This document shows positions 29,601-38,699 of a DNA stretch of 64,000 nucleotides, in pieces (the stretch's first letter is position 1; each line of letters starts with the position of its first letter). The notes below the pieces were generated by a model. That model saw only the letters and a program-made list of their open reading frames with translations. It had not been told where the DNA came from and ran no database searches. Origin of the DNA: Planctomycetaceae bacterium (lineage in GTDB: Bacteria; Planctomycetota; UBA1135; GCA-002686595); assembly GCA_011525785.1 (NCBI GenBank), contig WYBT01000032.1, forward strand, positions 1-64,000. The letters run 5' to 3'. The translations under genes were made by a program, and so were the position numbers.

Positions 29601-31863
29601 GCGCGCCATCGCGGAACTCGACGACGCCGGAGCACTGACCTTCGCTGGGCTGCGTTTCGCGCCGCAGGCGCAAGACGAAGCCAGCGCGCAGGTCGCAGCG
29701 ACCGATGCGCCTCCTCCGACGCGCGCTGCACCCGCGACGACGCCGCGCGTGAGCGTCGGCGCGCTCGAGCTCGAGCTGTCCGAGCTGAAGTTCGTGCGCC
29801 CCGGCGCCGAACCCGCACTCCTCAGCCTGCGCGTCACGCGCGGCGACGGGCCCGGCGTGGACAGCGCGCTCCCGGTGTGGCTCGCGCCCTTCGACGAGGT
29901 TGCGCAACCCGTGCGATTGGCCATCAACGGAGCGCTGCGACCGGCGTGCGGCGAGTTCGAGCTGCAACTCGAGGCGACGCCCTGCGCGGAGTCTCCCGGA
30001 CTCGCGCTCCGTGCGCGCGCCAGCGAGTTGAGCAGCGCTGGCATGCTTGCGCTCGCGCCTGAACTCGCGGCGCACGTCGCGCCGACCGACATGGAGCACG
30101 GAGAAGCGCGCCTGGCGTTCGACGCGCACCTCGATGTGCGCCGCAGGCAGCCGCTCGAGCTCGATCCGAGCGCGCCGATCGGTTTCGAGGCCGTGCTGTC
30201 GAAGTTCGCGCTGCGCGCCACGCCCGACGGCCCGCCGCTCGCGGGACTCGAAGCGCTGCGCATCGAGGGCGGCCAGCTCCAGCCGCGCGACGGCGGCGTG
30301 AAGATCGCGAGCATCGAGTTGGAGCGGCCCTCGCTGCGCGTCGTGCGCGATGCGAGCGGCATTTCGGCCCTGGGCTTCACGCTGCGACCCAGCGATCCGA
30401 ATTCGGCGCCTGATTCGCGCGAGAGCCGCGAGGCGAGCGACGAGAACGCCGTGCAACGCGCACCGACAGCGACGGTCGACGTGCAGCCCGAGGTGCTCAT
30501 CGAGCGCATCGTGGCCGATGGCCTCGACGTGCTGTTCGAGGACACCAGCGGTCCCGCGCCCGCGCGCCTGCCGCTCAACGCGCTCGACGCGGAGATCAAG
30601 CGCTTCTCGACGCTCGGCCTCGCGCGCGGCGAGCCGCTCGCGTTCCGCGCGACGCTCGGCGCCGCCGAAGTGGAGCTCCCGCCGCGCATCGCGGCCGACT
30701 CGCTGCTCGAGGGCGTCGCCGCCGGAGTCGCCGAACTGCTCGATGGCGAGGAGAACGCGCGCGCGAACGAGCAGCGGCCGCTGTTCGCCGAGCTGAACCT
30801 GAGCGGCAAGCTCGCGCTCGTGCCAGCGCCGAGTGGATGGCTGGCGCTCAATGTCGAGGCGCTGGAACTGCCGGCGCTGCGCGGCCCGGCGCTCGCGAGC
30901 GGCGTCGAGATCGGCGACGGCCTGGCCGACCTCGATCTGCGCCTGCGCCTGGCGGGCCAGTCGGGCCTGTCGGTCGACGCGCGCGCGAGCTTCGCGCACC
31001 TCTCGCTCTCCGAGCCCGCTGACGGACCGCTCGCGCGCTACCTCTCGCTGCCAGCGCCGCTCGACACCGTGTTGTTCCTGCTCAAGGACGCCGAGGGTCG
31101 CCACAAGTTCTCGGTGGGCTTCCGCGCGCCGCCCGAAGGCGTTTCGGGCGCGGCCCTGGCGCGCAGTGCGGCCGGCGCGGCGGCTGAGGTGATCGCGCGC
31201 GCCGTCGCGAGTTCGCCGCTGCGCTTGCTTTCGACGCTGACCGACGCGGCCGGACTGACGGGCGGCGAGGAGGCGCCGCCCAGCGAGGCGCGCGAGCTGC
31301 GCTTCGAGAGCGGCGATCCCACGCTCGGCGCCGAGGCGCGCACGACGTTGGCCCAACTGGCGGAGCGTCTCCGCGGCCGTGCGCGATTGGGCCTGGTGCT
31401 CGAGCACGAACTCTCGCGCGCGGACCTCGAACGCGCCGCGCGGCTGGTCAATCCTTCGTCGGGCGACCGCGCGCGGCTGAGCGCGCGACTGCGCGAGCAG
31501 CGCGCCGAGCTGTGCCGCGAACGCGACGAACGTGCAGCCTTGGCGCGCGCGCAGTTCGCCCTCGCCGAGCGAGCCGAGCGAGAGGCCCTCGCCGCGCAAC
31601 TGCGCGAGCTCGAGGCGCGCGTCGGACAGTGCGACGAGGCCCTCGAGCGCGTGCTCGAGCTGCAGCGGCCGGGCGCGGAACGACGCGCTGCGGCCCGCGC
31701 GCGCGCGGCGGCGGTCTCGCTCGGCGCCGAACGCGTCGAGCGCGCGCGCCGCGCCCTGCTGGCGCTGGGCGTCGCGCCCGAGCGCATCCTCACACGCACC
31801 GTGCGCGCGCAGCCGGGGGCCGCAGTCGAAGGCGGCGGCTCGGTTCGCGTGTGGGTGCGCTGA
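26695..31863 (+). CDS. Giant AsmA-like / DUF748 protein
   Basis: This 1722-residue protein has one N-terminal membrane helix (about 17-45, ending LVFALAARIAGVEFDYASSR). A very long repetitive beta-rich region follows in which segments such as FELRDARLSLRG, LRVDLDLGALLRGDLRVAQA and IERPYVLIERDAQGRL recur, the style of AsmA/DUF748 proteins that form lipid-transfer grooves or bridges across the periplasm. The C-terminal 200 residues (ELRFESGDPTLGAEARTTLA onward, ending GVAPERILTR) match the DUF748 tail, which resembles an OmpA-like fold with an Arg/Ala coiled coil. At about 1700 residues it could span the periplasm. Phospholipid transport to the outer membrane is inferred from the family. It overlaps the upstream lipoprotein gene by ATGA. 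Confidence 0.82.
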   Translation: MSAESLATTPRTLARSRWVRRLAWTALALVALRALLALATPLVFALAARIAGVEFDYASSRLSLARGEFELRDARLSLRGQSAAAPLAHLGRLRVDLDLGALLRGDLRVAQAEVDGLEVWIEIAADGSCAWSALGASARSAEEEPADEEPASLALPLDFNAQLLRARVHLADASVAPPIDLTLNADGRAEARAGAGNAVLWLSAREALRQARVELDFSATERALELDLAASFDALELRALQGRLAAAGLEALEPSLSGSTRARASLQLVDARAPSFAGRVLLRDLRLLSGEIDALRLDSCELVASELGEARAALRVLRIVSPALRLEQLEDGRLAFAGVTSGAASTSSVPDAASSEPSAPIAFVLERFDLAGGSVELHDRRSSTAAPLQVVDANLESSALHWPTNGAQPPLRFAIRARAPEVFDALALSGLAQPGAESLTLSARLELNGASFARLAPQLAQLGLEPELRAGRARAELTARADWSDGARLEAALERVSWSDERELFAFERLSLDAARLADQRLEVGALTLNGLRANVRRDKEGAVHALGFVLRSPSAAPTQPSPAAPSATAAQPSIAALTLESLSAEASSLTFVDELPASPVELALRDARLTLEQLDLGQVAAPRRAALRAFGSSPELARELRLDAQLAVSDERVDLAGSLAARDVDLRPLAAYLAPSGLEPTLERGLAQAQFELAAQRTGDEWSGNAKLRALELLEGEQRLATLESVALEGLALRPAAAGVEFQRLRIERPYVLIERDAQGRLSSCGLRSDANAAAIAPQPSQPSAADLPRAWFPLAVWGERVDVIEAQLAWRDNALAAPVELELRGNADLNPLDLGGAGTLMSGQLTLAADSVCDELRVGIGASARAQRMLVLLQLDAHRLRAGPLAAYLPAGVEFTHERGSAHARLEFEGQLEDDGSVVAGVKLGPTYLLAAEGYRTLDIEQVTARARLRGAPEPMLELHELRSHVVRAIAELDDAGALTFAGLRFAPQAQDEASAQVAATDAPPPTRAAPATTPRVSVGALELELSELKFVRPGAEPALLSLRVTRGDGPGVDSALPVWLAPFDEVAQPVRLAINGALRPACGEFELQLEATPCAESPGLALRARASELSSAGMLALAPELAAHVAPTDMEHGEARLAFDAHLDVRRRQPLELDPSAPIGFEAVLSKFALRATPDGPPLAGLEALRIEGGQLQPRDGGVKIASIELERPSLRVVRDASGISALGFTLRPSDPNSAPDSRESREASDENAVQRAPTATVDVQPEVLIERIVADGLDVLFEDTSGPAPARLPLNALDAEIKRFSTLGLARGEPLAFRATLGAAEVELPPRIAADSLLEGVAAGVAELLDGEENARANEQRPLFAELNLSGKLALVPAPSGWLALNVEALELPALRGPALASGVEIGDGLADLDLRLRLAGQSGLSVDARASFAHLSLSEPADGPLARYLSLPAPLDTVLFLLKDAEGRHKFSVGFRAPPEGVSGAALARSAAGAAAEVIARAVASSPLRLLSTLTDAAGLTGGEEAPPSEARELRFESGDPTLGAEARTTLAQLAERLRGRARLGLVLEHELSRADLERAARLVNPSSGDRARLSARLREQRAELCRERDERAALARAQFALAERAEREALAAQLRELEARVGQCDEALERVLELQRPGAERRAAARARAAAVSLGAERVERARRALLALGVAPERILTRTVRAQPGAAVEGGGSVRVWVR

Positions 31864-31939
31864 AACGCTGAGCGCAACTTGCGCGGACGCGCTACGGCGC
31901 AAACTCGCTCGCGACTCCAGCCCGGCCGCGAGGCGGCGC

Positions 31940-32518
31940 TCAGGCCCCCACTCCGCGCTGCGCGAGCTGCGCCAGCGCGCGCGCCAAGAGCACGCGTGAG
32001 TGAGCTTCGCTCAGGCCGAGCTGCGCCGCGATCTCCGCGTGGCTCGCGCCGTCGACGAGCTTGAGCGAGAGCACCTCGCGCGAGCGCTCGTCGAGCGCAG
32101 CGAAGGCCGCCTGGAAGCGCTCGAGCTGCTCGTGGAGCACGGCCGCGGCGCTGGCCGTGGCGTGCGCGGGCAGCGAGGCGAGCACGGCGCTGTCGCGCAC
32201 CTCGGCGGCCGGATCGCGCAGTTGCGCTCCGCCGCGCCGCGCGCGCTCGACCAGCTTGATCACCGCGGCCCGGTACAGCCACTCGCGGAACTGCGGCTCG
32301 CCGCGGAAGTCGAAGCGGCCGTCGCGCAGGCGCACGAGCACCTCGCGGCACACCGACTGGGCGAGGTCGCTGGCCGACTCGCGCTGGCGCAGCCAGTGCG
32401 CGGCGCGCCGGTCGACGTAGGCCTCGAGGTCGGGCAAGTAGCGCACGAGCAACTCCTCGACCGCGCGCTCGTCGCCGCCGCTGGCCCGGGCGATCCACTC
32501 TTCGCTGGGCTCGGACAT
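31940..32518 (-). CDS. ECF-type RNA polymerase sigma factor
   Basis: A 192-residue sigma factor with region 2 (VEELLVRYLPDLEAYVDRRA, then SASDLAQSVCREVLVRLRDG for core and -10 binding, then FREWLYRAAVIKLVERARR) and region 4 (LDERSREVLSLKLVDGASHA then EIAAQLGLSEAHSRVLLARA, a helix-turn-helix for -35 binding). No anti-sigma gene is adjacent; instead a Ser/Thr kinase gene diverges from it, the arrangement of the planctomycete ECF groups tied to protein kinases. Phosphorylation control is therefore plausible but inferred. The start ATG at 32518 faces the inverted-repeat region. Confidence 0.9.
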   Translation of the reverse strand: MSEPSEEWIARASGGDERAVEELLVRYLPDLEAYVDRRAAHWLRQRESASDLAQSVCREVLVRLRDGRFDFRGEPQFREWLYRAAVIKLVERARRGGAQLRDPAAEVRDSAVLASLPAHATASAAAVLHEQLERFQAAFAALDERSREVLSLKLVDGASHAEIAAQLGLSEAHSRVLLARALAQLAQRGVGA

Positions 32519-32527
32519 GGCGCGTGT

Positions 32528-32680
32528 GGTTGTACAGCGCCGCCGGGCTGGTTGTACGGCGCCACGCCAAACTGTCCCACGCCGCCGTTGCTCCCGGGGT
32601 GTCCGTTGCGTTGCGCGGCGTGGGACAGATTGCTCTGGCGCCGTACAACCAGCCGAGACGAGCCGCCGCGCAGTACAACT
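32528..32680. repeat. Large imperfect inverted repeat between divergent sigma factor and kinase genes
   Basis: The left arm (32528-32585) and right arm (32615-32680) are near reverse complements around a 29-nt centre. Inner arms share GCGGCGTGGGACAG and TGGCGCCGTACAACC with about seven mismatched bases between them. The outer arms add GTACAAC boxes again. GTTGTAC occurs at 32529-32535 and 32551-32557, and GTACAAC at 32643-32649 and 32673-32679, two per orientation. The outermost TACAAC of each arm lies about 8-10 nt before the corresponding start codon, so the dyad supplies matching promoter-like elements to both genes. Likely a shared operator/promoter; a giant hairpin in either RNA is also possible. 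Confidence 0.8.
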
Positions 32681-32687
32681 AGCCGGT

Positions 32688-34934
32688 GTGAGCACGCCCT
32701 CGTCGCCCGCCCCGCACCAGGACGCCGTGGCGGCCTTGATGGAGAGCTGCCTCGCCCTGGCGGAGAGCGAGCAAGCTGCGGCCTTCGAGCGCGCCTGCCG
32801 CGAGCATCCCGAGCATGCCGCCGAGTTGCGCCGGCGCCTGGGTTTCCTGCAGCAGTTCGGCCTGACCGACGCGAGCGAGCGCGACCTCGCGCTGAACGAG
32901 CGCTGGGGCGACTTCGAAGCGCTCGAACGCCTCGCCAGCGGCGGCATGGGCGTGGTCTACCGCGCGCGCCAGCTCTCGCTCGGCCGCGAGGTGGCGCTCA
33001 AGCTCGTGCGGCCCGACCTGGTGTGGTTCGACGGCGCACGCGAGCGCTTCCGCCGCGAGGCGCAGGCCGTCGCGCGGCTCGAGCATCCGGGCATCGTGCC
33101 CGTCTACGCCTGCGGCGAAGAGCGCGGCGTTCCGTACCTCGCGATGGCGCTGGTCGCCGGCCGCTCGCTCGCGCAGTCGCTCGCGCTGGTCGCCGGTCGC
33201 GCGCCCGAGAGCCTGCGCGGCGCCGAACTGATCGGCGTCGAGCCCGCCACAGCGCCCGCCGGCTTCGAGCGCGACTGGACGCGCGCCGTGGCGCACGTGG
33301 CGCGCGACGTGGCCCGCGCGCTCGCCCACGCGCACGAGCGCGGCGTGATCCACCGCGACGTGAAGCCCTCGAACATCCTGCTGCGCCCCGACGGCGTCGC
33401 TCAACTGATCGACTTCGGCCTGAGCGGCGCCGACGGCGTGGAGCGCATGACGCGCAGCGGCTCGCAGACCGGCACGTTGCACTACATGGCGCCGGAGCGC
33501 TTGCGCGGCGAGCGCGGAGTCGATGCGCGCAGCGACGTCTACTCGCTCGGCGTCACGCTGTACGAGCTGCTCGCGCTGCAAGCGCCCTTCGAAGGCGCCA
33601 CGCGCGCCGAACTCGAGCAGCGCGTGCTCGACGGACGGCCCGACAGCCTGCGCGCGCGCAATCGGCGCGTCGACGCCGACCTCGAGCGCGTGTGCCTGGC
33701 CGCCTTCGCGCCGGAGCCGCAGCAGCGCTACGCGAGCGCCGCGGCGTTCGCGGACGACCTAACGCGCTGGCTCGACGGCGCGCCGGTGCTCGCGCGCCGT
33801 CCCTCCAGCTTCGAGCGCGCCCTGCGCTGGACGCGGCGCAACAAGGCGCGTGCAACGGCGCTCGCGCTCGCGCTGGTGTTGCTCGCGGGCGTTCCCAGCG
33901 CGCTGTGGCTGCAGCAGCGCCGCCACACGCGCGAAGTGCAGGCCGCGCTCGAAGCCGAGCAACTCGCGCTGGCCGACCTCAAGGTCTCGAACGAGCTGTT
34001 CACGCGCATCCTGCGCGACGCCTCGCCGGCGCACGCGGGCGGCGCCGCGGTCAGCCTGTACGAGAGCCTCGACAAGCTCGCGCAACTCGCGCGCGAGGAA
34101 GATGACGCGCCGCGCGCGACGGCGCGCGTGCTCTCGATGGTCGGACAGATCCGCCACTCGCGCAGCGACTACGCCGCGGCGCGCGTGGAGCTCGAGCTGG
34201 CCGAACAGCGCCTGCGCGAGAGCGGCTTCGAGCTCAGCCCCGAGCGCGTGCTGGCGCTCGAGAAGCTCGGCGACGTCGAGCGCGCGCTGGGCGAGATGGA
34301 GCGCGCGCGCGAGCGCTACCGCGAAGCCCGGCGCGCCGCCGAGCGCCTCGCGGACCAGAGCGAGAACTGGGGCGCGCGACTGAGCGCGCTCGAAGCGGCG
34401 ACCTGGTTGCCCGGCGATCCGTCGAAGGCGGCGGAGCTGCTGCGCCGCGCGCTCGCGGAGTTTCGCGCGCGGGAGGCCAACAGCGACGACCAGCAGTGGC
34501 GCCAGTCGCAGAACTTGAGGCTCGCCAAGCTCGAGGGCGCGCTCGGCGACCCGGGCAGCGGACTCGCGCGGCTCGACGAAGTGCGCGCGGCGATCGCGGC
34601 GCGCGGCGAGGCGCCCAGCTTGAAGGAGCGGCTGGAGTTGGCGGCCGCCGAGGCGGACCTGGCGCTGAGCGCGCGCGACTTCGAACGCGCGCGGCGCGTG
34701 CTCGACGAGGCCGTCGTGCTCGCGCGCGGCGAGCTGGGCGAGAAGAACTCGTCGGTCGCCACGCTGCGCTTCCAGCACGGCCGCGCGCTCTACGAGCTGG
34801 GTCGGCTGGACGAGGCCCGCGCCGAGATGGAGACGGCGCTGGCGCTGCGGCGCGAGCTGACCGGCCCCGACTCGGCCGCGTCCAGACAGCTCGCCGAGGC
34901 GCTGGAGAAGTACTTCCCGCGCAGCGCGCCCTGA
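32688..34934 (+). CDS. Transmembrane Ser/Thr protein kinase with C-terminal TPR region
   Basis: This 748-residue kinase has a 60-residue N-terminal helical segment, then a Hanks-type domain: glycine loop LASGGMGVVYRA, Lys105 in VALKLVRP, catalytic loop HRDVKPSN (Asp224), DFG Asp242, GTLHYMAPERL and DVYSLGVTLYELL. A membrane helix lies near residue 390-410 (ALALALVLLAGVPSALWL). The extracytoplasmic part is a long alpha-helical TPR-like region. The start is GTG at 32688, in line with the inverted repeat; no ATG is suitably placed before the domain (the ATG at 32517 is on the other side of the repeat). It probably pairs with the divergent ECF sigma factor in signal transduction; ligand unknown. 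Confidence 0.9.
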   Translation: MSTPSSPAPHQDAVAALMESCLALAESEQAAAFERACREHPEHAAELRRRLGFLQQFGLTDASERDLALNERWGDFEALERLASGGMGVVYRARQLSLGREVALKLVRPDLVWFDGARERFRREAQAVARLEHPGIVPVYACGEERGVPYLAMALVAGRSLAQSLALVAGRAPESLRGAELIGVEPATAPAGFERDWTRAVAHVARDVARALAHAHERGVIHRDVKPSNILLRPDGVAQLIDFGLSGADGVERMTRSGSQTGTLHYMAPERLRGERGVDARSDVYSLGVTLYELLALQAPFEGATRAELEQRVLDGRPDSLRARNRRVDADLERVCLAAFAPEPQQRYASAAAFADDLTRWLDGAPVLARRPSSFERALRWTRRNKARATALALALVLLAGVPSALWLQQRRHTREVQAALEAEQLALADLKVSNELFTRILRDASPAHAGGAAVSLYESLDKLAQLAREEDDAPRATARVLSMVGQIRHSRSDYAAARVELELAEQRLRESGFELSPERVLALEKLGDVERALGEMERARERYREARRAAERLADQSENWGARLSALEAATWLPGDPSKAAELLRRALAEFRAREANSDDQQWRQSQNLRLAKLEGALGDPGSGLARLDEVRAAIAARGEAPSLKERLELAAAEADLALSARDFERARRVLDEAVVLARGELGEKNSSVATLRFQHGRALYELGRLDEARAEMETALALRRELTGPDSAASRQLAEALEKYFPRSAP

Positions 34935-35060
34935 GGTCGCGCTCACCGGGCGCGGGAAGGCCGCGGATTTTCTGTTGCGCGCGCCGAGCGGGCGCCTTCG
35001 AGGCCAGTGGGGCATGCCCGGCCGTCGCGGGGACGGCCACTGCGCTGCCCCACGCGCGCC

Positions 35061-37799
35061 ATGTCCGCCTCGAACACGTTCCTGCGTCACAACCTCTTCG
35101 CCATCCTGCTCGCCTTCTCGACTTCCGGCTGCGGGGTCGACTGCAATTCGTCGGACACGGGCAGCAACCCGGCGGTTCCGCAGGTGCTCTACCCCGACAC
35201 GAGCCTCGTGCTGTGGGAGACACTGGCGCTCGCGCCGCAGGTCCCCACGACCGTGAACTTCACCGCGGCGAGCTTCTCGATCTCGCCCGCGCTGCCGGCC
35301 GGGCTGAGCTTCGCGAGCACCGATGGCTCGATCCAGGGCACGCCGACCGCGGCGCAAGCGGAGCAGACGTACCGCATCGATGGGCTGAATGGAGCGGGCG
35401 GGTCGGTCACCTACGCGTTGGTGCGGATCGAGATCTTCCCCGCGCAGGCCCCGAGCGCGCTGAGCTACGCGCCGAGTTCGACCGCCGTGGCCGTGGGCGA
35501 CGCGCTGGCGCCGATGCTCGCCAGCGTGAGCGGAGTGGTCGAGAGCTTCGCGGTCGCGCCCGCGCTGCCGCCGGGCTTGAGCCTCGACCCGCAGAGCGGC
35601 CGCATCGCTGGCGTTTGCACGGGCGGCGCGGGGCTCGCCACGTACCAGGTGACCGCCACAAATCCCTTCGGCAGCGCGGTCGCGAGCGTCGACATCGAGG
35701 TGCTCGAAGGGCTGACGCTGCGCGGGCTCTTGATCCCTAGCACCGGCGATCAGACGCTCGACGTGTTCGACCAGCCCTCGGCAAGCATCGCGCCGATCGA
35801 CAGCGTGTACGTGAACAACGGCGCGCGCGCGGTGGCGGCGACTAGCGACGGGCGCTGGGTGTTCATCGCCACCGAGTTTGGTCGCCTGCTGCGCTGCGAG
35901 CGCGATCCGCTGTCGGCGCGACTCGAAGATCCCGTCGACCTGGGCGACATCGGATCGGTGCGGCGCCTCGGCATCACCTCCGACCGGCGTTTTCTGGTGG
36001 CCGCGGGCGACGGCTTCGTGACGCGCTACGAGCTCGCCAGCAACGGCGGCGTGTGCTGTCCGATCCAGGTCGCGGGGCCCTTCGCGCCGAGCGCGCTCGA
36101 GCTCGCTGGCGACGCGCTCGTGCTCGTGGCGTCGTCGGCGCCCGGACAACTGCGCGTGTACGAGCTCGAGCCGACGCTCGCACAGCGCGGCGCCGCGCTG
36201 AACCTGGGGGCCAGCGTCACGATCGCAGCGCTGGAGAACTACGAGCCGGGCGTGACGTTCTACGCCGCGACGAGCACCTACAGCGAGACCTCGAGTTCGT
36301 TCTCGGGCGTGCTGCGCCGCCTGCGCATCTCCACTGCGGCGCAGGTCCAGGCGGGCGCGGCGGCGCTGGTCGAGCTGCAGGCCTTCGACGTGGGCGCGCA
36401 GCTCAGCGACCTGCGCGCGCGCGGCGGCAACGTCGGCCCGGTGGAGCTGCTGGTGATCGATCGCTCCCAGGCGCAACTGCAGGTGTGGGACCTCAACTCC
36501 ACGGGGGCCATCGTGGCGGGCTCGGTGTCGACGCAACCCTTGGCCGGAACGCCATCGCTCCTCGAAACGGGCATCGACGAGCGCGTTCTCTTCGTGCTCG
36601 ACGAGAGCGACGAGTTGCTGCGCCAGTACTTCCTACCCATCAGCAGCTTGAACCCGTTGGCGGAGCTCCAGTTCGAGGTGCGCACGCGCCGCCAGCCGCG
36701 CGCACTCGTGCCAGTGCGCGGGCCGTCGGCCCGGGCCGTCGCCGATCGCGCCTTCGTGACGAGCGCGGGCGACTCGACGTTGCGCGCGGTGCGGAGCACT
36801 CCCGGACAAGTCGGCGCGGTCCGTGCGACGGCGCAAGGGCCGATCACGACCGCTTCTGCGCCGCGCGATGTCGAGGCGCACCCCAGGTTGGACGTGGTCT
36901 ACACCGCGAACTCCGGCGCAGCGAGCCTGGGCGTCTACGCCGTCGATCCGGGCGACCTCGCGCTGAGTCTGGTCGAAGAGGAGGCGCTCACGCCGCTCGC
37001 GCGCCCGATTTCGCTCGCGCTCACGCCAGCGGGACGCCACCTGTTCGCACTGGACGAGAACGGACGCGTGTCGAGCTTCGAAGTCGACGGCGCGAGCGGC
37101 GAGTTGAGCGCTGGCGGCGGCGTCACGGTCCAAGGCTCGATGCTCGACGGCCAGCTGCGCGCCGATCGACTCGGGCGCTTCCTGTTCGTCGTGCAGCCCA
37201 GCGCCGGCCGCGTGACCTCGCTGACGGTCAACCTGCCGAGCGGCTTCCTGCTGATCAGCAACTTCGAGACGGGCCTGCCGCGTCCGATCGATCTGTGGAC
37301 CAGCCCCGACGGACGCTTCGCCTACGTGCTCGACGCGCAGCTCGCGAGCGTGTTCACGTACTCGATCGACCGCGTGAGCGGTTCGCTCGTGCCGCTGGGC
37401 GGCGCCTTCAACCTGGGCGGAACGCCGACGCGCCTTGCGAGCGCGTCCCCGGCGAACACGCCCATCTCCAGCTTGCCGACGCAGGAACTGCTCGCGCTGG
37501 ACGGACAGCTCCAGCGCTGGCTGGGCGTGCGGCGCGACCCTGTGAACGGCGTGCTGCTGAACTCGCCCGCACCGATCGTGTACGGGCACCCCGCCGACGT
37601 GCGCGAGTTCGCGCGCATGACGTCGGACGCTTCACCGTCGTTCACGAACTACAACCTGCTCGCCATCGAGGGCCCCGGCGGAGCGCGCCTGGTCAGCGGA
37701 CTCAGCGAGTCGAGCCCGGTGGCGCTGTGGAACGAGATCTCGAGCCTGCCGCTCGGCCCCGGTCCGCACGCGCTGGCGACGCGCGTGCGGATGCGTTGA
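35061..37799 (+). CDS. Lipoprotein with two putative Ig domains and a lactonase-like beta-propeller
   Basis: A 912-residue lipoprotein: the signal ends STSGC (Cys about 24). Two He_PIG-type Ig domains follow, each with the signature LPxGLS: LPAGLSFASTDGSIQGTPTA (about 70-115) and LPPGLSLDPQSGRIAGV (about 150-220). From about residue 230 onward propeller-like repeats recur, e.g. VYVNNGARAVAATSDGRWVF, LGVYAVDPGDLALSLVEEEA, LTPAGRHLFALDENGRVSSF and WTSPDGRFAYVLDAQLASVF; these are typical of 6-phosphogluconolactonase-like seven-bladed propellers. Enzymatic activity is not implied. Adhesion or surface binding is possible. It lies 126 bp after the kinase gene and converges with the small barrel gene. 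Confidence 0.8.
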   Translation: MSASNTFLRHNLFAILLAFSTSGCGVDCNSSDTGSNPAVPQVLYPDTSLVLWETLALAPQVPTTVNFTAASFSISPALPAGLSFASTDGSIQGTPTAAQAEQTYRIDGLNGAGGSVTYALVRIEIFPAQAPSALSYAPSSTAVAVGDALAPMLASVSGVVESFAVAPALPPGLSLDPQSGRIAGVCTGGAGLATYQVTATNPFGSAVASVDIEVLEGLTLRGLLIPSTGDQTLDVFDQPSASIAPIDSVYVNNGARAVAATSDGRWVFIATEFGRLLRCERDPLSARLEDPVDLGDIGSVRRLGITSDRRFLVAAGDGFVTRYELASNGGVCCPIQVAGPFAPSALELAGDALVLVASSAPGQLRVYELEPTLAQRGAALNLGASVTIAALENYEPGVTFYAATSTYSETSSSFSGVLRRLRISTAAQVQAGAAALVELQAFDVGAQLSDLRARGGNVGPVELLVIDRSQAQLQVWDLNSTGAIVAGSVSTQPLAGTPSLLETGIDERVLFVLDESDELLRQYFLPISSLNPLAELQFEVRTRRQPRALVPVRGPSARAVADRAFVTSAGDSTLRAVRSTPGQVGAVRATAQGPITTASAPRDVEAHPRLDVVYTANSGAASLGVYAVDPGDLALSLVEEEALTPLARPISLALTPAGRHLFALDENGRVSSFEVDGASGELSAGGGVTVQGSMLDGQLRADRLGRFLFVVQPSAGRVTSLTVNLPSGFLLISNFETGLPRPIDLWTSPDGRFAYVLDAQLASVFTYSIDRVSGSLVPLGGAFNLGGTPTRLASASPANTPISSLPTQELLALDGQLQRWLGVRRDPVNGVLLNSPAPIVYGHPADVREFARMTSDASPSFTNYNLLAIEGPGGARLVSGLSESSPVALWNEISSLPLGPGPHALATRVRMR

Positions 37800-37820
37800 C
37801 GGGCGCGCGGGAAGCGCGGC

Positions 37821-38699
37821 TCAGAAGCTCCAGACCAGGTCGAGCGTGATGCGGTCGTTCAGGATGTCCTCGCGCGAGCTGAGCGGGACCTCGTAGGCCG
37901 CGCCGAGCGCGAGGTTGTCGGCGATGCGGTAGCGCGCGCCGATGGCCCCGCTGAGCAGCGAGCCGTCGGCGTCGGAGGCGCCGAGGTTGATCAGATCGCC
38001 GCCCTCGAAGTTCACGCCGATGGCGTTGCCGCTGTCGGTCCAGGTGACGCCGTTGAGCTCGATCAGCGGCGCGAAGTCCGCCGTCAGCTCGTACGAGACG
38101 TGCAGGTGGTAGTCGAAGGAGGTGCTCTCCTCCTGGTCGTCGAGCGGGTGGTTGTAGCCCACCGCGCCGAGCACGTTGAGTTCGCCGCCGTCGTAGCCGG
38201 CCGTGATGAACGGGCGGATCACGCCGTCGCCGTTGCCCTGCAGCACTTCCTCGTCGCCGGTGGTGGTCTCGTAGACCGCGCCGCCGGTGACGATCAGGCC
38301 CGCATCGGGATCTTCGTAGAAGGCGTACTTGAGTCCGCCCGCGATGTCCGCGAAGCCGTCCTCGTCGCCGCCGCCCGAAGGCTCGAGCTGGATGTAGCCG
38401 TCCTTGGTCGCGATCAGCGCGAGCTTGCTGCTCAACGCGAAGCGCGCCTGCAGCGCGTAGATGCGCACGTCCGCGTCCGGCAGCGCCGCGTTGTCGTCCG
38501 GGATCGTGTGCAGCATCACGATCGGCCGCAGCTGGCTGTCGATCACCGGGCTCTCGAAGATCGTCGGCTGCGTGAGCGGTTCGATCAGCCGCGAGCGCCA
38601 GCTCTTGGCGTCGCTGGGAGCGGAGGTGCTGGCGCAGGAAAACGCGCCGAGGGCGAAGGGCAGGGCCAGGAGCAAACTGCGAGAGTTGGATGCGTTCAT
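37821..38699 (-). CDS. Putative outer-membrane beta-barrel protein
   Basis: A 292-residue exported protein. The signal ends GAFSC, so Cys22 may be lipidated or simply follow a SPase I site. The mature sequence consists of amphipathic strand pairs (GYIQLEPSGGGDEDGFADIA, AGGLKYAFYEDPDAGLIVTG, FITAGYDGGELNVLGAVGYN, GARYRIADNLALGAAYEVPL) and ends in the aromatic WSF, like 10-12-stranded outer-membrane barrels. The start ATG 38699 precedes the signal; the longer frame adds a non-signal stretch. No operon partner; its 3' end is 21 bp from the convergent lipoprotein gene. Confidence 0.7.
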   Translation of the reverse strand: MNASNSRSLLLALPFALGAFSCASTSAPSDAKSWRSRLIEPLTQPTIFESPVIDSQLRPIVMLHTIPDDNAALPDADVRIYALQARFALSSKLALIATKDGYIQLEPSGGGDEDGFADIAGGLKYAFYEDPDAGLIVTGGAVYETTTGDEEVLQGNGDGVIRPFITAGYDGGELNVLGAVGYNHPLDDQEESTSFDYHLHVSYELTADFAPLIELNGVTWTDSGNAIGVNFEGGDLINLGASDADGSLLSGAIGARYRIADNLALGAAYEVPLSSREDILNDRITLDLVWSF

